Positions 25,301 to 36,329 of a stretch of 64,000 bases of DNA are shown piece after piece. Both the position numbers and the translations under genes were made by a program. The notes under the pieces are model-generated. The model was given only the letters and a program-made list of their open reading frames with translations, had not been told where the DNA came from and did no database searches. Position 1 is the stretch's first letter, and the number at the start of each line of letters is the position of its first letter. The DNA comes from Corythucha ciliata. Taxonomy: Eukaryota; Arthropoda; Insecta; Hemiptera; Tingidae. The stretch covers positions 42,436,751 through 42,500,750 of the forward strand of contig CM075942.1 in NCBI GenBank assembly GCA_038030265.1. The letters run 5' to 3'.

Positions 25301-26670
25301 TAATTAAAATATGAGCTGTGCAAAATAGCCTCTTCGTCGCCGATGCGGAAAAAATGAGCTGGAGTGAATATGTGCTATTTTAATTATTTATCACTTTTAA
25401 TCTAGCGCCACGCAACGATAAAGCTGCCTGCCCTACTTAATCGTTCCGTCTCTCTCATCTATGTTCTCTTTGTTGGTAATTATTGACTATACTAATCAAT
25501 TCTTAGAGATTTTCCATGTATAGCATTCAATAGATTCCATGTAAGAGCATTCAAAGTTAGAGCCCTGCTTTGCTACAATGCATTAGCTCGACTTTCTGAA
25601 TCAAAGAAGCTGTTTAAAAAGAAAAGAAACCACAAGAAACGTTTGAGCGTATGTCATCTCTCCCTCTCCCCTCGTCGATATTAATTTTGTCTCATTCAGT
25701 TGAAAATTATAATGAATTCCATCAAACCGTTTAAATAGTTGGCCCTCACAATGCAAACTTTTGATTATATTGTGTTTCAGAAAAACAAGGACAACCCTCG
25801 CATATTGTTTCAAATGATAGACGCGTGCTCATCCTCACAGGTTTCTGGAATGAAGCGTCCGGCCACCTGTCAATAGTTCTATTTTTTCGTGGAGGATGTG
25901 CCACTTATTTTTATTTGTATCATGCACGACTCAAAACCTCGAATTCTTGTCATTTCAGGGCATTTTTTTGTTCCTTTTCAGAAAAGAAAAAGTAATCGAT
26001 CTATTATTAGATTTTTCTGCCGCCCCTGCGGTAGTTGTCAGAGCGGCTGCCTCGTCTAACGACCCGTATAATGTTGACTTTGCGTTTAGCTTTGAACTTT
26101 TGACAACGCGCCACGGACGATTTACCGTTTTCCTCTTCACACTTTGGGGGTCACCCGTCGATGACGAGTGTTCAGAGATCAAAAGCGTGATGAGCTATTG
26201 GAGGGGCGGGAAAACGGCTTCTTTCACCTGGGGTAAAAATATGTTTGTACCACATTCGTAGATTTAATTGGCCTCGCACGAAATGATGAATAGATGAAGG
26301 GGGGAGGGGATTATTAACGCCTCGGAGCCACTGAACCATAAATTGTAAATCAAGAATCAACGTTTCCTCATCATAGGACACGCACCGATTGAATTGGCGT
26401 TCTTCTTCTAATCTTGGCCTGAAGTGGTAAGGGCCCACTAGGAGAGTGGTTAGACGTGTCCACGCAGTATTTGTGTAGACGCGTGGATCGCCAACCGGAA
26501 CGTGCGGAAGGCGAACCGACTCGGGGATATCGTAACCTAGGGCGAATCAAAAGGTGATCGCGATGACGGTTCCAAAGTGGATGGTGTGGACGTGCGTATC
26601 GGCCTCCCTGAGGTAGTTGTTTATTTGTTGGTTCAGTGGAAGCTTTTTTGGATTTTCCCATCATTTAGTG
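22331..26670. other. No recognisable feature
   Basis: About 4.3 kb. The part at 22,340-22,620 is richer in G/C and open in several minus frames, but I recognise no product. The rest is A/T-rich with the texture of an intron or intergenic region. Confidence 0.4.
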
Positions 26671-26840
26671 CAGTGGTTCTCAAACTGGGCGATATCGCCC
26701 CCATGTGGGCGAAAAAATTTTCTGAAAGGGCAGCAGATTATATTTGGGCATTAGGGGGGCGATTCACTCTTAGAGGGCGTTCTCAAAGTGACAAGTGAAA
26801 CCTCCTCCAAAGATTTGACTCACTGCTCATCTCATGCCCA
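26671..26840 (+). mobile_element. Possible hAT terminus fragment
   Basis: CAGTGGTTCTCAAACTGGG at 26,671 closely matches the well-known CAGTGGTTCTCAA start of many hAT (Charlie/Tip100-like) elements. It is followed by a palindromic GGGCGATATCGCCC. No mirrored right end was found, so it is a fragment or chance. Confidence 0.4.
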
Positions 26841-26958
26841 AAGTGGAGAACCTTTACTACTAGGTGAACTCACGGCCATATTGGGGCAAGGTAAATAGAA
26901 TTACAGAGGTATGGTCGTAACTAAGGACATTTTTGTCAAAATTGACGTCACGGGAGTC

Positions 26959-27796
26959 AAAAAATTTCGCTCCGGCAGCTGGCGGTCGGAAAAAGTGCAT
27001 TTCATTCCGTATACGGATACCCTAAGCCGTCCCACAAGTAATAATTTTGATACCATAATTTGTTTCATTAAGCCGATCTTCTTCCTCTATTTTCACCCAC
27101 CTCTCTTCAAAAATGTCGAAAAGTGTTGGTAGTTTTCCAAGGGCTTTGTTATATTAAATTTTTGTGCCGTATTTTATAATACCTAAACGTGTGAATTTAA
27201 GCGATTTTTTTTAAATTTCATCCCCTATTCCACCACCCCCCCTTCAAAGTTTTCGATAAATCTCAATGGAACCCAGGGCTTAGGTTGCATTAAATTATTG
27301 AGTCAAATTTTAGAGCGGTAAGATGAACTAGTGAAGTTCAACGCTATTTTTACACTTCCACACCGGACGGACCATCCCCACCACCTTGACTATTTCGAAA
27401 AATTAAAATGGGAATCAAAGGTTACTCTAACATGGAGTATTCGTACCGAATATGATGCTTCTAGAATCAACTGGTGAATTGTAGTGATTTTTTGACCATT
27501 TCAACCCCTATTCCCCCCCTCCACGTTGACCGATTTGGCCCAAATGCAATACCGACCGGGGTCTTGCGACTACTGATTTTTGTGTCAAAGCGCGTTCCGC
27601 TAAATGGATTTCTTCGCGAGTTATCGTGCTAACAAGAAAACGGCCATAATATTATTATATATATATATGAATTCTGGAGATCACTGAATTCGTGTTCTAG
27701 AGGTTCTGAAACGTGAAAAAAACATGACATGACCCATGTTTGCCACCATCACGACGAGAACAATAGTGCATTTTCAGAATGAAATGCACTAAAAAA
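26959..27796 (+). repeat. Dispersed repeat family A, copy 1
   Basis: The left edge is TTTCGCTCCGGCAGCTGG, then AGTGCATTTCATTC. The right edge is a hairpin (AGTGCATTTT with AATGAAATGCACT) followed by A-runs. AGTGCATTTCATTC at the left and its mirror at the right form a 14-bp inverted pair. The same ~840-bp body recurs interrupted at 29,019-33,536 and inverted at 43,328-44,451. It has no ORF of note. Superfamily unknown. Confidence 0.75.
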
Positions 27797-28261
27797 TAAT
27801 GAGGGATCAAACTTCACATATGAAGCTTCCCCTCCCATGGTTGATTCCTTTTGGAATTTCTTTGTAGATCAAGCAAAAAATGAATGAAAAGTCAAAATAA
27901 GTGCCAGGAAATTTTTTCAAAAGGGATATAATTTGGCGGAGTTGTTCCTTAGACCTTATGTACCGTTTTAAGGGCCAGTTAATTGACACGTACCACGTGA
28001 AGCCCCGTGTATTCAGTACGAAAGCACTCGGCGCAGTGACGGGCGAGTTTTCTATGTGAATCAGTGAGAAACGCCCAGTAAGCTTCATGAGGGAGCAAGG
28101 AAGGGCTTCCCTGCTGCCCGCGACAATCATGCTCACGAGCATTCTTAGATAGGTTGGGCAATAAAGATGAAGTTTAAAAGTGTTCCCTGTCATCCAAGCA
28201 TAAAAATGAGTCGAGAGTAGGATCACTCGTCACCAATATCACACATACTTTGAATTCGTGC
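27797..28261. other. Unassigned sequence, possibly interior of the adjacent hAT-like element
   Basis: It contains a 139-codon minus-strand ORF (28,226-27,807) with no recognisable domain. Its position next to a GAGACC-type hAT end suggests it could be element interior, but nothing in the sequence proves this. Confidence 0.25.
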
Positions 28262-28369
28262 CTTTAACTTTTCGAGACGAGACCGAGACTTTCGAGACCG
28301 AGACGAGACCGACTTTTCATGATCGAGACCGAGACCACTCAAGTCTCGTCTCGGTCTCGTGCATCACTA
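28262..28369. mobile_element. Right end of GAGACC-type hAT-like element
   Basis: Multiple GAGACCGAGAC-type units in both orientations lead to the terminus GGTCTCGTGCATCACTA, ending at 28,369. This is the exact mirror of the left terminus at 36,069. Clusters of short subterminal repeats next to a TAGxGxTGCAC-like end are typical of hAT elements. AAGGGCTT follows directly and also precedes the other end at 36,061-36,068. Confidence 0.65.
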
Positions 28370-28665
28370 AAGGGCTTATTTAAATCTTCAGGAAATTCCG
28401 CACAACCGTACGATCTTGCTTTCGTAAATAAGTCGTCGAAAGCGTGTGAATTTTCAAGGCAAAAGTTTATGTGCGTTTTATAGTTATTTTAGGGATGAAA
28501 TATGAAAAAGGAAGATCGTACGATTGTGCGGAATTTCCTGACGATTTAAATGAGCCCTTGAAGTCCAGGATTGGTGCAGAAATACGGCCGTAATTTACGT
28601 AACGCGGAGTAGGCGAAGTTTGATTGGAGGAGGGTCGGGGAAACACGTGTGCAACTCCCCCTTAA
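28370..28665 (+). repeat. Family C fold-back, right-hand part (C1)
   Basis: It starts at AAGGGCTT beside the hAT end, contains an internal palindrome (arms about 28,378-28,440 and 28,495-28,555), and ends CCCCCTTAA. It matches the right three quarters of the intact copy at 50,144-50,545. The missing left portion is found at 35,948-36,068. TTAA at 28,662-28,665 is the outer boundary. Confidence 0.75.
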
Positions 28666-29018
28666 TGACGCATCCTACGGAAAATGTTACCCTCTCATTT
28701 TTTGAAAAGCATTGAATTCTGCGTCGAATCGTTTTTTCTTTTTTGACAATCGACCCAGACGTTTCGGTGGTATTGATTTTTTTTAAATGGTCATTTCTAG
28801 CCACTTTTGGTAAAATTAGTAAAAATTACTGGGGCAGCTGCAACTTGAAAACGGCTGTTCCAATCGAAAAATGTCAAGAAATCAAAGTTTTCATAATTAA
28901 ATTTTACAAAAGTGAAAGGCACTGAAACGTACTAGAAAAATTAGTGGTATCAGTCATGTGACAAAAGCGGAACAAGGAGGCGAAAAAGGAGTCACGTGCG
29001 AAAAAAGGAAGCCCAAAA
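28666..29018 (+). repeat. Repeat family B, part before the family A insertion
   Basis: TGACGCATCCTACGGAAAATG and what follows match 34,594-34,920 with few differences. The match stops at GCCCAAAAA, where family A begins, and resumes at about 33,537 (TTTTTCTGCACATTTTTGCC). Confidence 0.75.
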
Positions 29019-29629
29019 AATTTCGCTCCGGCAGCTGACGGTCGGAAAGAGTGCATTTCATTCCGTATACGGATACCCTAAGCCGTCCCACAAGTAATAA
29101 TTTTGATACCATGATTTGTTTCATTAAGCCGAACTCCTTCCGGAGTTTTTATAATACCTAAACTTGTAAATTTAAGCGATTTTTTTGAAATTTCATCCCG
29201 TATTTCACCCCCCCCCACCAAAGTTTTCGATAAATCTCAATGAAACCCAGGGCTTAGGTTACATTAAACTATTGAGTCGAATTTTAGAGCGCTAAGATGA
29301 ACTAGTGAAGTTCAACGCTATTTTTACACTTCCACACCGGAAGGACCACCCCCAACACCTTGACTTTTTCGAAAAATGAAAATGGGAATCAAAGGCTACT
29401 CTAACATGGAGTATTCGTACTGAATATGATGCATCTAGAATCAACTGGTGAATTGTAGTGATTTTTTGACCATTTCAAACCCTATTCCCCCCCCCTCCAC
29501 CTTGACCGATTTGGCCCAAATGCAATACCGACCGGGGTCTTACAATTACTGATTTTTGTGTCAAAGCGCGTTCCGCTAAATTGATTTCTTCGAGAGTTAT
29601 CGTGCTAACAAGAAAACGGCCATAATATA

Positions 29630-30198
29630 CAGGGTGTTTCTGAAATGGATGTCAATATTTGGGCTGGTGATTCTGCGTCATAAATGCGTCAAAAAAAGTC
29701 ATATTGACCCTAGTCCGATTCCTAATAGTTTCCGAGATATTCACGAATTTAGTAGTTTTCAAAATGACCTTGTTTTCTTGAAGAAAATCATCCGTACCTT
29801 AGCAACCAGATGAGCCACGTCGAATCTGATGACACCGTTGGAAAGGCCAGACTTTTTTCGACGCCGTTCAGTGTTATTTGCTTCAATGTCGCCCACTTCT
29901 GCTGATAAAATCAGAGTCAAACTTGAAATTGCTTTTAATGTTACCAATGCTGACTAGGTTTTGAAGTCGATTTTCTCAGCAACAAGTGGTTTCCAAGATG
30001 ACCTTTTTTCAGAAAAGTTGGCGAATGGTCTCAGCATCATTATAATATTTTGACATCACCTTCCATCTCGGATATTTTTTCGATTATTCCAAAATGATTG
30101 CTGAAAAATCCGTTTTAGTGCTCATAACTCAAACAGTCTTTCTTCACGAATAACTCGAGAAAAAACATGATGATTGTTTGCCATCCATTCTTGACTAA
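29630..30198. repeat. Left terminal inverted repeat of the mariner-like element
   Basis: It pairs with 31,563-32,078 with small mismatches and one ~55-bp insertion. Its inner end reads GCCATCCATTCTTGACTAA. Confidence 0.85.
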
Positions 30199-30444
30199 AA
30201 AAGACCTTTGAAAGTGAACATTTTCCAATGATGAAGGACTCAACTGTGCTGACACAGTAGGTGGTGATACAGAACAAGTGGTAATTTAGGCCTATAAGGA
30301 AATGTTCTTATTAATCGTTGAATGGTGACGTCATGATAAGCATCAGATGCAGCATTGTTCCGCAACATGACAGCCAATACATGAAAGGGTTGTACCTCTC
30401 TACATTGCATAACACTATCCATATTCAAAGCGAATATTGTTTAA

Positions 30445-31517
30445 ATGGATGCGTTTTCAAACGGTGAATTTTGCGACATGCACTTCGTGTATGGACGTGC
30501 GGGAGGAAGTGCATTAGCTGCTAGTCGCATGTATCGAGAGATGTATCCTCATCGACGCCAACCCGATAGAAGAGTTTTTTCGTCGATTCATCGTCGTCTT
30601 GGAGAGAATGGCTCTTTTGCGGTACGATCAGCTGATCGAGGCCGGGAAAGGTCAGTATTGACAGCCGACGTTGAGGAGGAAATTCTGGCAGTAGTCGCGG
30701 AAGACCAGACTCTGAGCACGCGTGAAATCGGGCAGTTGATGGGGCTCAGTCACTCAATGGTCTGGAAAGTACTAAGTCGCGAGGGCCCTCATCCGTACCA
30801 TTTGCAACGCGTGCATGCCTTGTTACCTACTGACCACGAGTATTTTTTTGCCGTTGGCTACGGCAAAAAATTAGAGAATCGAGAAATTTTACAAAAAACG
30901 TTTTATTTACGGACGAAGCTTGCTTCGGGCGTGACGGAATCGTAAATTTCCACAACAATCATAGGTGGCAGGAGGACAACCCTCACGCTTACTTTGAAAG
31001 CAGGCACCAGCAACAATTTTCTTTGAATGTGTGGCTGAGGATTCTCGGGACGACAATCGTTGGTCCACACTTTTTGCCACCGAGGCTGACTGGTGAAATC
31101 TACAGAGATTTTCTGGAGGAAATTCTCCATGCTGTTTTGATGGAGGACATACCACTGGCCACTCGTGCAAGAATGTGGTTTATGCATGACGGAGCCCCTC
31201 CTCATTACAATAGACTAGCTCGTGGTTACCTCGACGAGGCGTATGGCAATAGATGGATCGGGAGAGGAGGCCCTGTTGCATGGCCACCAAGATCACCAGA
31301 CCTCAACCCTCTGGACTTCTATGCTTGGGGGCATACAAAAACCCTTGTATACGCGACACCCGTTCTTGACGAAGAAACTTTGAGGCAGAGAATCTTGGAT
31401 GCTTGTGATGAAATCCGACGCGATCATAATGTCCTTTCAAATGTCCACCAGTCGTTGACCAGGAGAGCAGAGTTATGCATAAGAGTAGGAGGAACGCAGT
31501 TCGAATTTCTCCTGTAA
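30445..31517 (+). pseudogene. Mariner-like transposase (DD41D spacing), one frameshift
   Basis: It would cut and paste the element at TA sites. The first frame runs from ATG 30,445 to about 30,890. It holds an N-terminal helix-turn-helix region (FVYGRAGGSALAASRMYREM, then a second HTH near TREIGQLMGLSHSMVWKV). A one-base shift in the A-run near 30,895 moves the catalytic half into another frame. The first catalytic D is in FTDEA (codon 30,912-30,914), the second in MHDGAPPH (about 31,187), the third in SPDLNPLD. I count 41 residues between the last two, the spacing known for rosa-type mariners. The coding frame ends with TAA at 31,515-31,517. This copy cannot make full-length enzyme. Its arms are intact, so it could still be moved by enzyme from elsewhere. 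Confidence 0.88.
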
Positions 31518-31529
31518 ATAGGAACACTT

Positions 31530-31535
31530 AATAAA
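31530..31535 (+). promoter_or_regulatory. AATAAA polyadenylation signal of the transposase gene
   Basis: AATAAA lies 13 bases after the transposase stop codon, inside the element, as expected for a compact transposon transcript. Confidence 0.7.
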
Positions 31536-31562
31536 AAATGTTTTTTTCTTCGAACTCTTTAA

Positions 31563-32078
31563 TTAGTGAAGAATGGATGGCAAACATTCATCACATTTTT
31601 TCTCGAGTCATTCGTGAAGAAAGACTGTTTGAGTTTTGAGCACTAAAACGGATTTTTCAGCAATCATTTTGGAATAATCGAAAAAATATCCGAGATGGAA
31701 GGTGATGTCAAAATACCATAATGATGCTGACACCATGCGCAACTTTTCTGAAAAAAGGTCATCTTGGAAACCACTTGTTGCTGAGGTTTGAGTCTGATTT
31801 TATCAGCAGGAGTGGGCGACATTGAAGCAAATAACACTGAACGGCGTCGAAAAAAGTCTGGCCTTTCCAACGGTGTCATCAGATTCGACGTGGCTCATCT
31901 GGTTGCTAAGGTACGGATGATTTTCTTCAAGAAAACAAGGTCATTTTGAAAACTACTAAATTCGTGAATATCTCGGAAACTATTAGCAATCGGACTAGGG
32001 TCAATATGACTTTTTTTGACGCATTTGTGACGCAGAATCACCAACCCAAATATTGACATCCATTTCAGAAACACCCTG
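31563..32078. repeat. Right terminal inverted repeat of the mariner-like element
   Basis: It is the mirror of 29,630-30,198, ends ACACCCTG, then TA. Confidence 0.85.
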
Positions 32079-32108
32079 TATATGTACATATTTAAAGATA
32101 TATGTATA

Positions 32109-33405
32109 CGGGGTGATTCAGGAGGAAATGCATATACTGAAGTATGTTGTAGTACCAAGTATTTGCGACCAAAATGACCCTATGAACATAGGGTCGCAAA
32201 TGCTTTCCTTCTGACAAATGCGTACAATTGTGTTTTTTCATCGACTGCCTACTTTTTCTCCAAAGTCTCGATTTTACGGCCCAACCGCTGGGCTTAGAAA
32301 AAAACTGTTGACGGTTTTGAAAAGTCCACAAAATTTCACTTCAGAAAACAGTGTTTTGAACCGCTGTAAACGAACTCAGTATTTTTTGTGATTTTCCACA
32401 AATGGCGAAAGTGACTTCTTTTAAATTTCTCCTATAATTCAGCGACGATTTCTGCCGAACTTATAATGCTTTCGACATGGTCCCCATATCAGAAAAACAT
32501 GCCCGTTCTGTGGGCTTTCCAATGACCTCCTCAAAATTGATGGTGGTCCATTTTTGAGAGAGATATCACAGATAATATCCGAAAAAAACAAGGTATAAAC
32601 GTGCAAAATCAGTGTTTGTCCCAGTAAAAATAAGCGTATTTGTGTGCCTTAAACGTGTTATTGTGCCTCGTGAAAGGTAATTATTGATTTGAATTCAGTC
32701 CAAAAACATCACTTTAACGCAATAAATGACAAATCCCACGCCCCACCATTTTTAAGCCACTGGTGGGAGAGGGGGATGATTTGTCATTTATTGCGTTAAA
32801 GTGATATTTTTGGACTGAATTCCAAGCAATAATTGCCTTTCACGAGGCACAATAACACGTTTAAGGCACACAAATACGCTTATTTTTACTGGGACAAAGT
32901 TACTGATTTTGCACGTTTATACCTTGTTTTTTCGGATATTATCTGTGATATCTCTCTCAAAAATGGACCACCATCAATTTTGAGGAGGTCATTGGAAAGC
33001 CCACAGAACGGGCATGTTTTTCTGATATTGGGACCATATCGGAAGCATTATAAGTTCGGCAGAAATCGTCGCTGAATTATAGGAGAAATTTAAAAGAAGT
33101 CACTTTCGCCATTTGTGGAAAATCACAAAAAATACTGAGTTCGTTTATAGCGGTTCAAAACACTGTTTTCTGAAGTGAAATTTTGTGGACTTTTCAAAAC
33201 CGTCAACAGTTTTTTTCTAAGCCCAGCGGTTGGGCCGTAAAATCGAGACTTTGGAGAAAAAGTAGGCAGTCGATGAAAAAACACAATTGTACGCATATGT
33301 CAGAAGGAAAGCATTTGCGACCCTATGTTCATAGGGTCATTTTGGTCGCAAATACTTGGTACTACAACATACTTCAGTATATGCATTTCCTCCTGAATCA
33401 CCCTG
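32109..33405. mobile_element. Near-perfect 1.3-kb fold-back element, TA-flanked
   Basis: The left arm (32,109 to about 32,748) and right arm (about 32,765-33,405) are inverted copies with only scattered differences. The loop at about 32,750-32,762 is short (ATTTTTAAGCCACT). The termini are CGGGGTGATTCAGG and its mirror CCTGAATCACCCTG, with TA on each side, so the ends resemble the CAGGGTG elements. The same short ORF appears mirrored in both arms (32,331-32,092 minus and 33,183 plus), a consequence of the palindrome. No transposase is present. Confidence 0.9.
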
Positions 33406-33536
33406 TATATGAATTCCGGAGACCACTGAATTCGTGTTCTAGAGGTTCTGAAACGTGAGAAAAACATGACATGACCCATGTTTGCCGCCATCACGACGAG
33501 AACAATAGTGCATTTTCAGAATGAAATGCACTAAAA

Positions 33537-33755
33537 CCACGTTTTTCTGCACATTTTTGCCAGTAGCGGGAACACGGATGTGCCGCTCCCAGTATGAAAA
33601 GTGGATGGAACCGCGACTGAAATCTTTCTGATTGGTCCACAGAACATTCCTGCGAAATTTGGTGCTTTCTTCACTAAAATGTAGTATTTTATGGCGTGGA
33701 CGACGTACTACTGGAATATGTTGAGATTCAATATTTGTGGACAACGTTGGTGTGT
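33537..33755 (+). repeat. Family B remnant after the family A insertion
   Basis: TTTTTCTGCACATTTTTGCC resumes the B sequence seen uninterrupted near 34,920. After about 35 bases the similarity to the other B copy weakens. Confidence 0.5.
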
Positions 33756-34493
33756 TTATTCCCTGATAATAATAAATTCCTTAGTGTACACTCCCATTAT
33801 TCATTAATAATATACTTACCGGCTTATTCCAATATCGTTTAAGTTTGAACTAGGTAAATTGATAGCAAGGGCATAGGTTGGAATTTGTCATAGAGGGGGG
33901 TCAGACTCGGTAGGGGGAGGGGGCATTTCACATTCTAGCTTCGATCCCTAATTTATCCGCAGATATTCCATGCTTTGCGATAACTCTTCCCCCATTGTGG
34001 AATGAGTATAGAGCCTAGTCTGCTAGTTTTAAGAAGCCCTCACAAACGCTCGACAAAATCGATTGTAGTAACGCGAAACGCTCACTTTTAACTAAAGTAA
34101 GGAACGCTGGCGACCACTCAGTGATGACCTTTCTTGAGGAGAAAACCGGCTATACATATGGTTAATCCAGTATTCCCCACGGGACTCGTACGTTCGGCCC
34201 AAATCGAAATATGTATTCGGATAACAGTCCAGGAAGCAGGTTTCAGGAAAAAACTCCGGGACTAAGTTTTTTGACTGATTCTAATGCTCTCAGGTGTGCT
34301 GAATCCGAATTTCAACTTTGTCCAACGTTACGACCCCGGCAACATGCTGAAATGTGATGCAATTTATAAATTTTTGGCACTTTTTCCAGTTTTCCAGTTA
34401 TAGTCCAGTCAAACGGTAGTTCCACTTGGACAAAAATCTCGTCTTCGCGATTTTTTCACTTTATTCCATGTGTTTTGGAGTGAGGAACACGAA
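33756..34493. repeat. Left arm of element D
   Basis: It pairs with 38,855-39,590. A decayed relative of this sequence is at 58,110-59,140. The innermost ~100 bp also recurs inverted near 35,800-35,930. Confidence 0.85.
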
Positions 34494-35947
34494 CCTGAAG
34501 AGATCCAACAAAATTTTCTTGTGCGTTTTGAGAAAATCGCGAAAACTGCTCATTTTTGGCACTTTTTTCAGTTATTTGCTTATAACTCCTTAATGACGCA
34601 TTCTACGGAAAATGTTACCCTCTGATTTTTTGAAAAGCATTGAATTCTGCGTCGAATCGTGCTTTCTTTTGTCACAATTGACTCAGCCGTTGCACCGGTA
34701 TTGATTTTTTTTTAATGGTCAATTTAGCCACTTTTGGTAAAATTAATAAAAATTACTAAGGCAGAGGCAGCTCAAAAGCGGCTATTCCAATCGAAAAATG
34801 TCATGAAATGAAAGTGGTTCAGAATTGAATTTTACATAAGTGAAAAGCCTTGAAACCTACAGGAAAAATCACTGGTACCAGTTATGCGGCAAAAAACGCG
34901 AAAAAAGGCGGCCCAAAAACCCCTTTTTTCTGCACATTTTTGCCAGTAGCTCGGCAACTAGTAGTCCAATTTTTTTCTATGAAAAAAGATCTGAAAGCTG
35001 ATTGAATTTTCTATCAGACCTATTATATGAAATTTCATTTGAATATTAACATAAGACGGGGCCATATCGTCAAACAATTTGAAATTTGATGCAAAAAAAC
35101 GTTTTTTGCCACATTTCGGCTTATAACTCAAAAAATATCCATCCGATTAAACTTTAAAGAAACTCATTTGAAAGCTCGTTAAATTTCTTTTAAGGAGTCA
35201 TGTATGGTGTTTTTATAAAGACCCGATAAGTGGCAATAAAACGCAGTGGGAAATTCGCAAAATGAGTAATTTTCCTATAACTCCTTTTTTTAGACGAACG
35301 TTTTTGCCTATAACTATCGAACGAAGCCTTCGATGAGCATTGCACTATTTTTCAGTGGAAGCTAGTGAAATTTACAGTCAGAAACCATATTTGCCAAATT
35401 TTTCAAGGCCCAAAAAATATTCTGAACAGTGCGATGAAAATAGGTTTTGTCTCAAAAAAAGTGGCTATGCCCACCAATTTTGTCCACAAATGTTAAAACT
35501 CAACATATCAACAGTATTATAGGTAGCGTCAGAGATTTCATCACTCAACTGAGAGTTGAACTACTTTTATTTTGTCACACAATTTCGCCAAAAACGACTA
35601 AAAATGACCATTAAAAAAGAATGTCACCTGCGAAACGGCTGGGTCAATTGTGACAAAAGAAAAAATGATTTAACGCAAAACTTGACGCTCTTCAAAAAAG
35701 AAAAGGGTACAATTTTCCTTAGAATGCGTCATTGAGGAGTTGCAAGCGAAAAACTAAAAAAAGTGCCAAAAATTATCAGTTTTTCACGATTTTCTCAAAA
35801 CGCACAAGGAAATTTTGTTGGATCTCTTCAAATTCGTGTTCCTCACCCCAAAAAACATAGAATAAAGTGAAAAAATGAAATACGAGATTTTTGTCCACGT
35901 ATGGTATTTTTTTTTTTTTTACGATTTGACTGGACTATTATAACTCC
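34395..35947. repeat. Family B, imperfect palindromic copy
   Basis: The left arm (34,395-34,930) and the right arm (about 35,570-35,940, inverted) share TGACGCATTCTACGGAAAA-type and GACTGGACTAT-type blocks. The left arm gives the uninterrupted version of two sites: CTCCTTAATGACGCATTC, where family C inserted elsewhere, and GCCCAAAAACCCC, where family A inserted. ORFs within are incidental. Confidence 0.65.
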
Positions 35948-36068
35948 TTAAGGGGGAGTTGTACATGTGTTTCCTCGACCCCCCTCCAATCATACCTCAC
36001 CTACTCAGCGTTACGGATATTACCGCCGTATTTCTGCACCAATCCTGAATCCTGGACTTCAAGGGCTT
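35948..36068 (+). repeat. Family C fold-back, left-hand part (C3)
   Basis: It begins TTAAGGGGGAGTTGTACATG and ends ACTTCAAGGGCTT at the start of the hAT-like element. Its 121 bp correspond to the left part missing from C1 (28,370-28,665). Together, minus the 8-bp duplication, they total about 409 bp, close to the 402 bp of the intact copy at 50,144. Confidence 0.75.
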
Positions 36069-36205
36069 TAGTGATGCACGAGACCGAGACCGAGACGAGA
36101 CGAGACCATCATTTCTGAAGCGAGACCGAGACCAAGTTTTCTGGTCTCGAGCCAAGACCGAGACGAGACCGCTATTTTCGAGACGAGACCGAGACTGGTC
36201 TCGGA
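36069..36205. mobile_element. Left end of GAGACC-type hAT-like element
   Basis: It starts TAGTGATGCACGAGACC, followed by many GAGACC/GAGACG units in both orientations up to about 36,205, then a GAATGAAAA-type microsatellite. AAGGGCTT (36,061-36,068) precedes it; the same 8 bp follow the other end at 28,369. Confidence 0.7.
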
Positions 36206-36329
36206 AAGAATGAAAAAAGAAAAAAATGAAGAATGAAGAATGAAAAGAATGAAAAAATGATGGCTCATTTATGAATGCAGAACATTTTAACAATGAAATA
36301 ACCTTGTTTCATGCCGAGACGGCTATTGT

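Larger units (their letters stand above)
29630..32078 (+). mobile_element. Complete Tc1/mariner-type transposon with ~0.5-kb inverted repeats
   Basis: The element begins CAGGGTGTTTCTGAAATGG and ends with its mirror, flanked by TA on both sides (29,628-29,629 and 32,079-32,080). Length is 2,449 bp. The inverted arms are 29,630-30,198 and 31,563-32,078; the left arm has about 55 extra bases near 29,915-29,970 absent from the right arm. Between them is one transposase gene on the plus strand, broken by a frameshift. The long arms, TA target and single DDE gene fit Tc1/mariner. Confidence 0.9.
29019..33536 (+). repeat. Repeat family A, copy 2, with two transposons inside
   Basis: The left part (29,019-29,627) matches copy 1 closely up to CGGCCATAATA. 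The right part (from about 33,406, TATGAATTCCGGAGACCACTG) matches the copy 1 right end. Between them lie the mariner-like element, 26-30 bp of A/T-rich family A sequence, and the fold-back. The whole copy interrupts family B between GCCCAAAAA and TTTCTGCACATTTTTGCC, as shown by the uninterrupted B copy near 34,910. Confidence 0.8.

Noticed and set aside
27807..28226. 139-codon minus-strand ORF beside a hAT end, possible transposase remnant
   Set aside because: No hAT transposase motif (such as the C-terminal dimerisation region) is visible; kept only as unassigned sequence.
32092..33458. Pair of matching ORFs on opposite strands, seeming gene duplication
   Set aside because: They are mirror images in the two arms of the fold-back at 32,109-33,405 and have no independent support.
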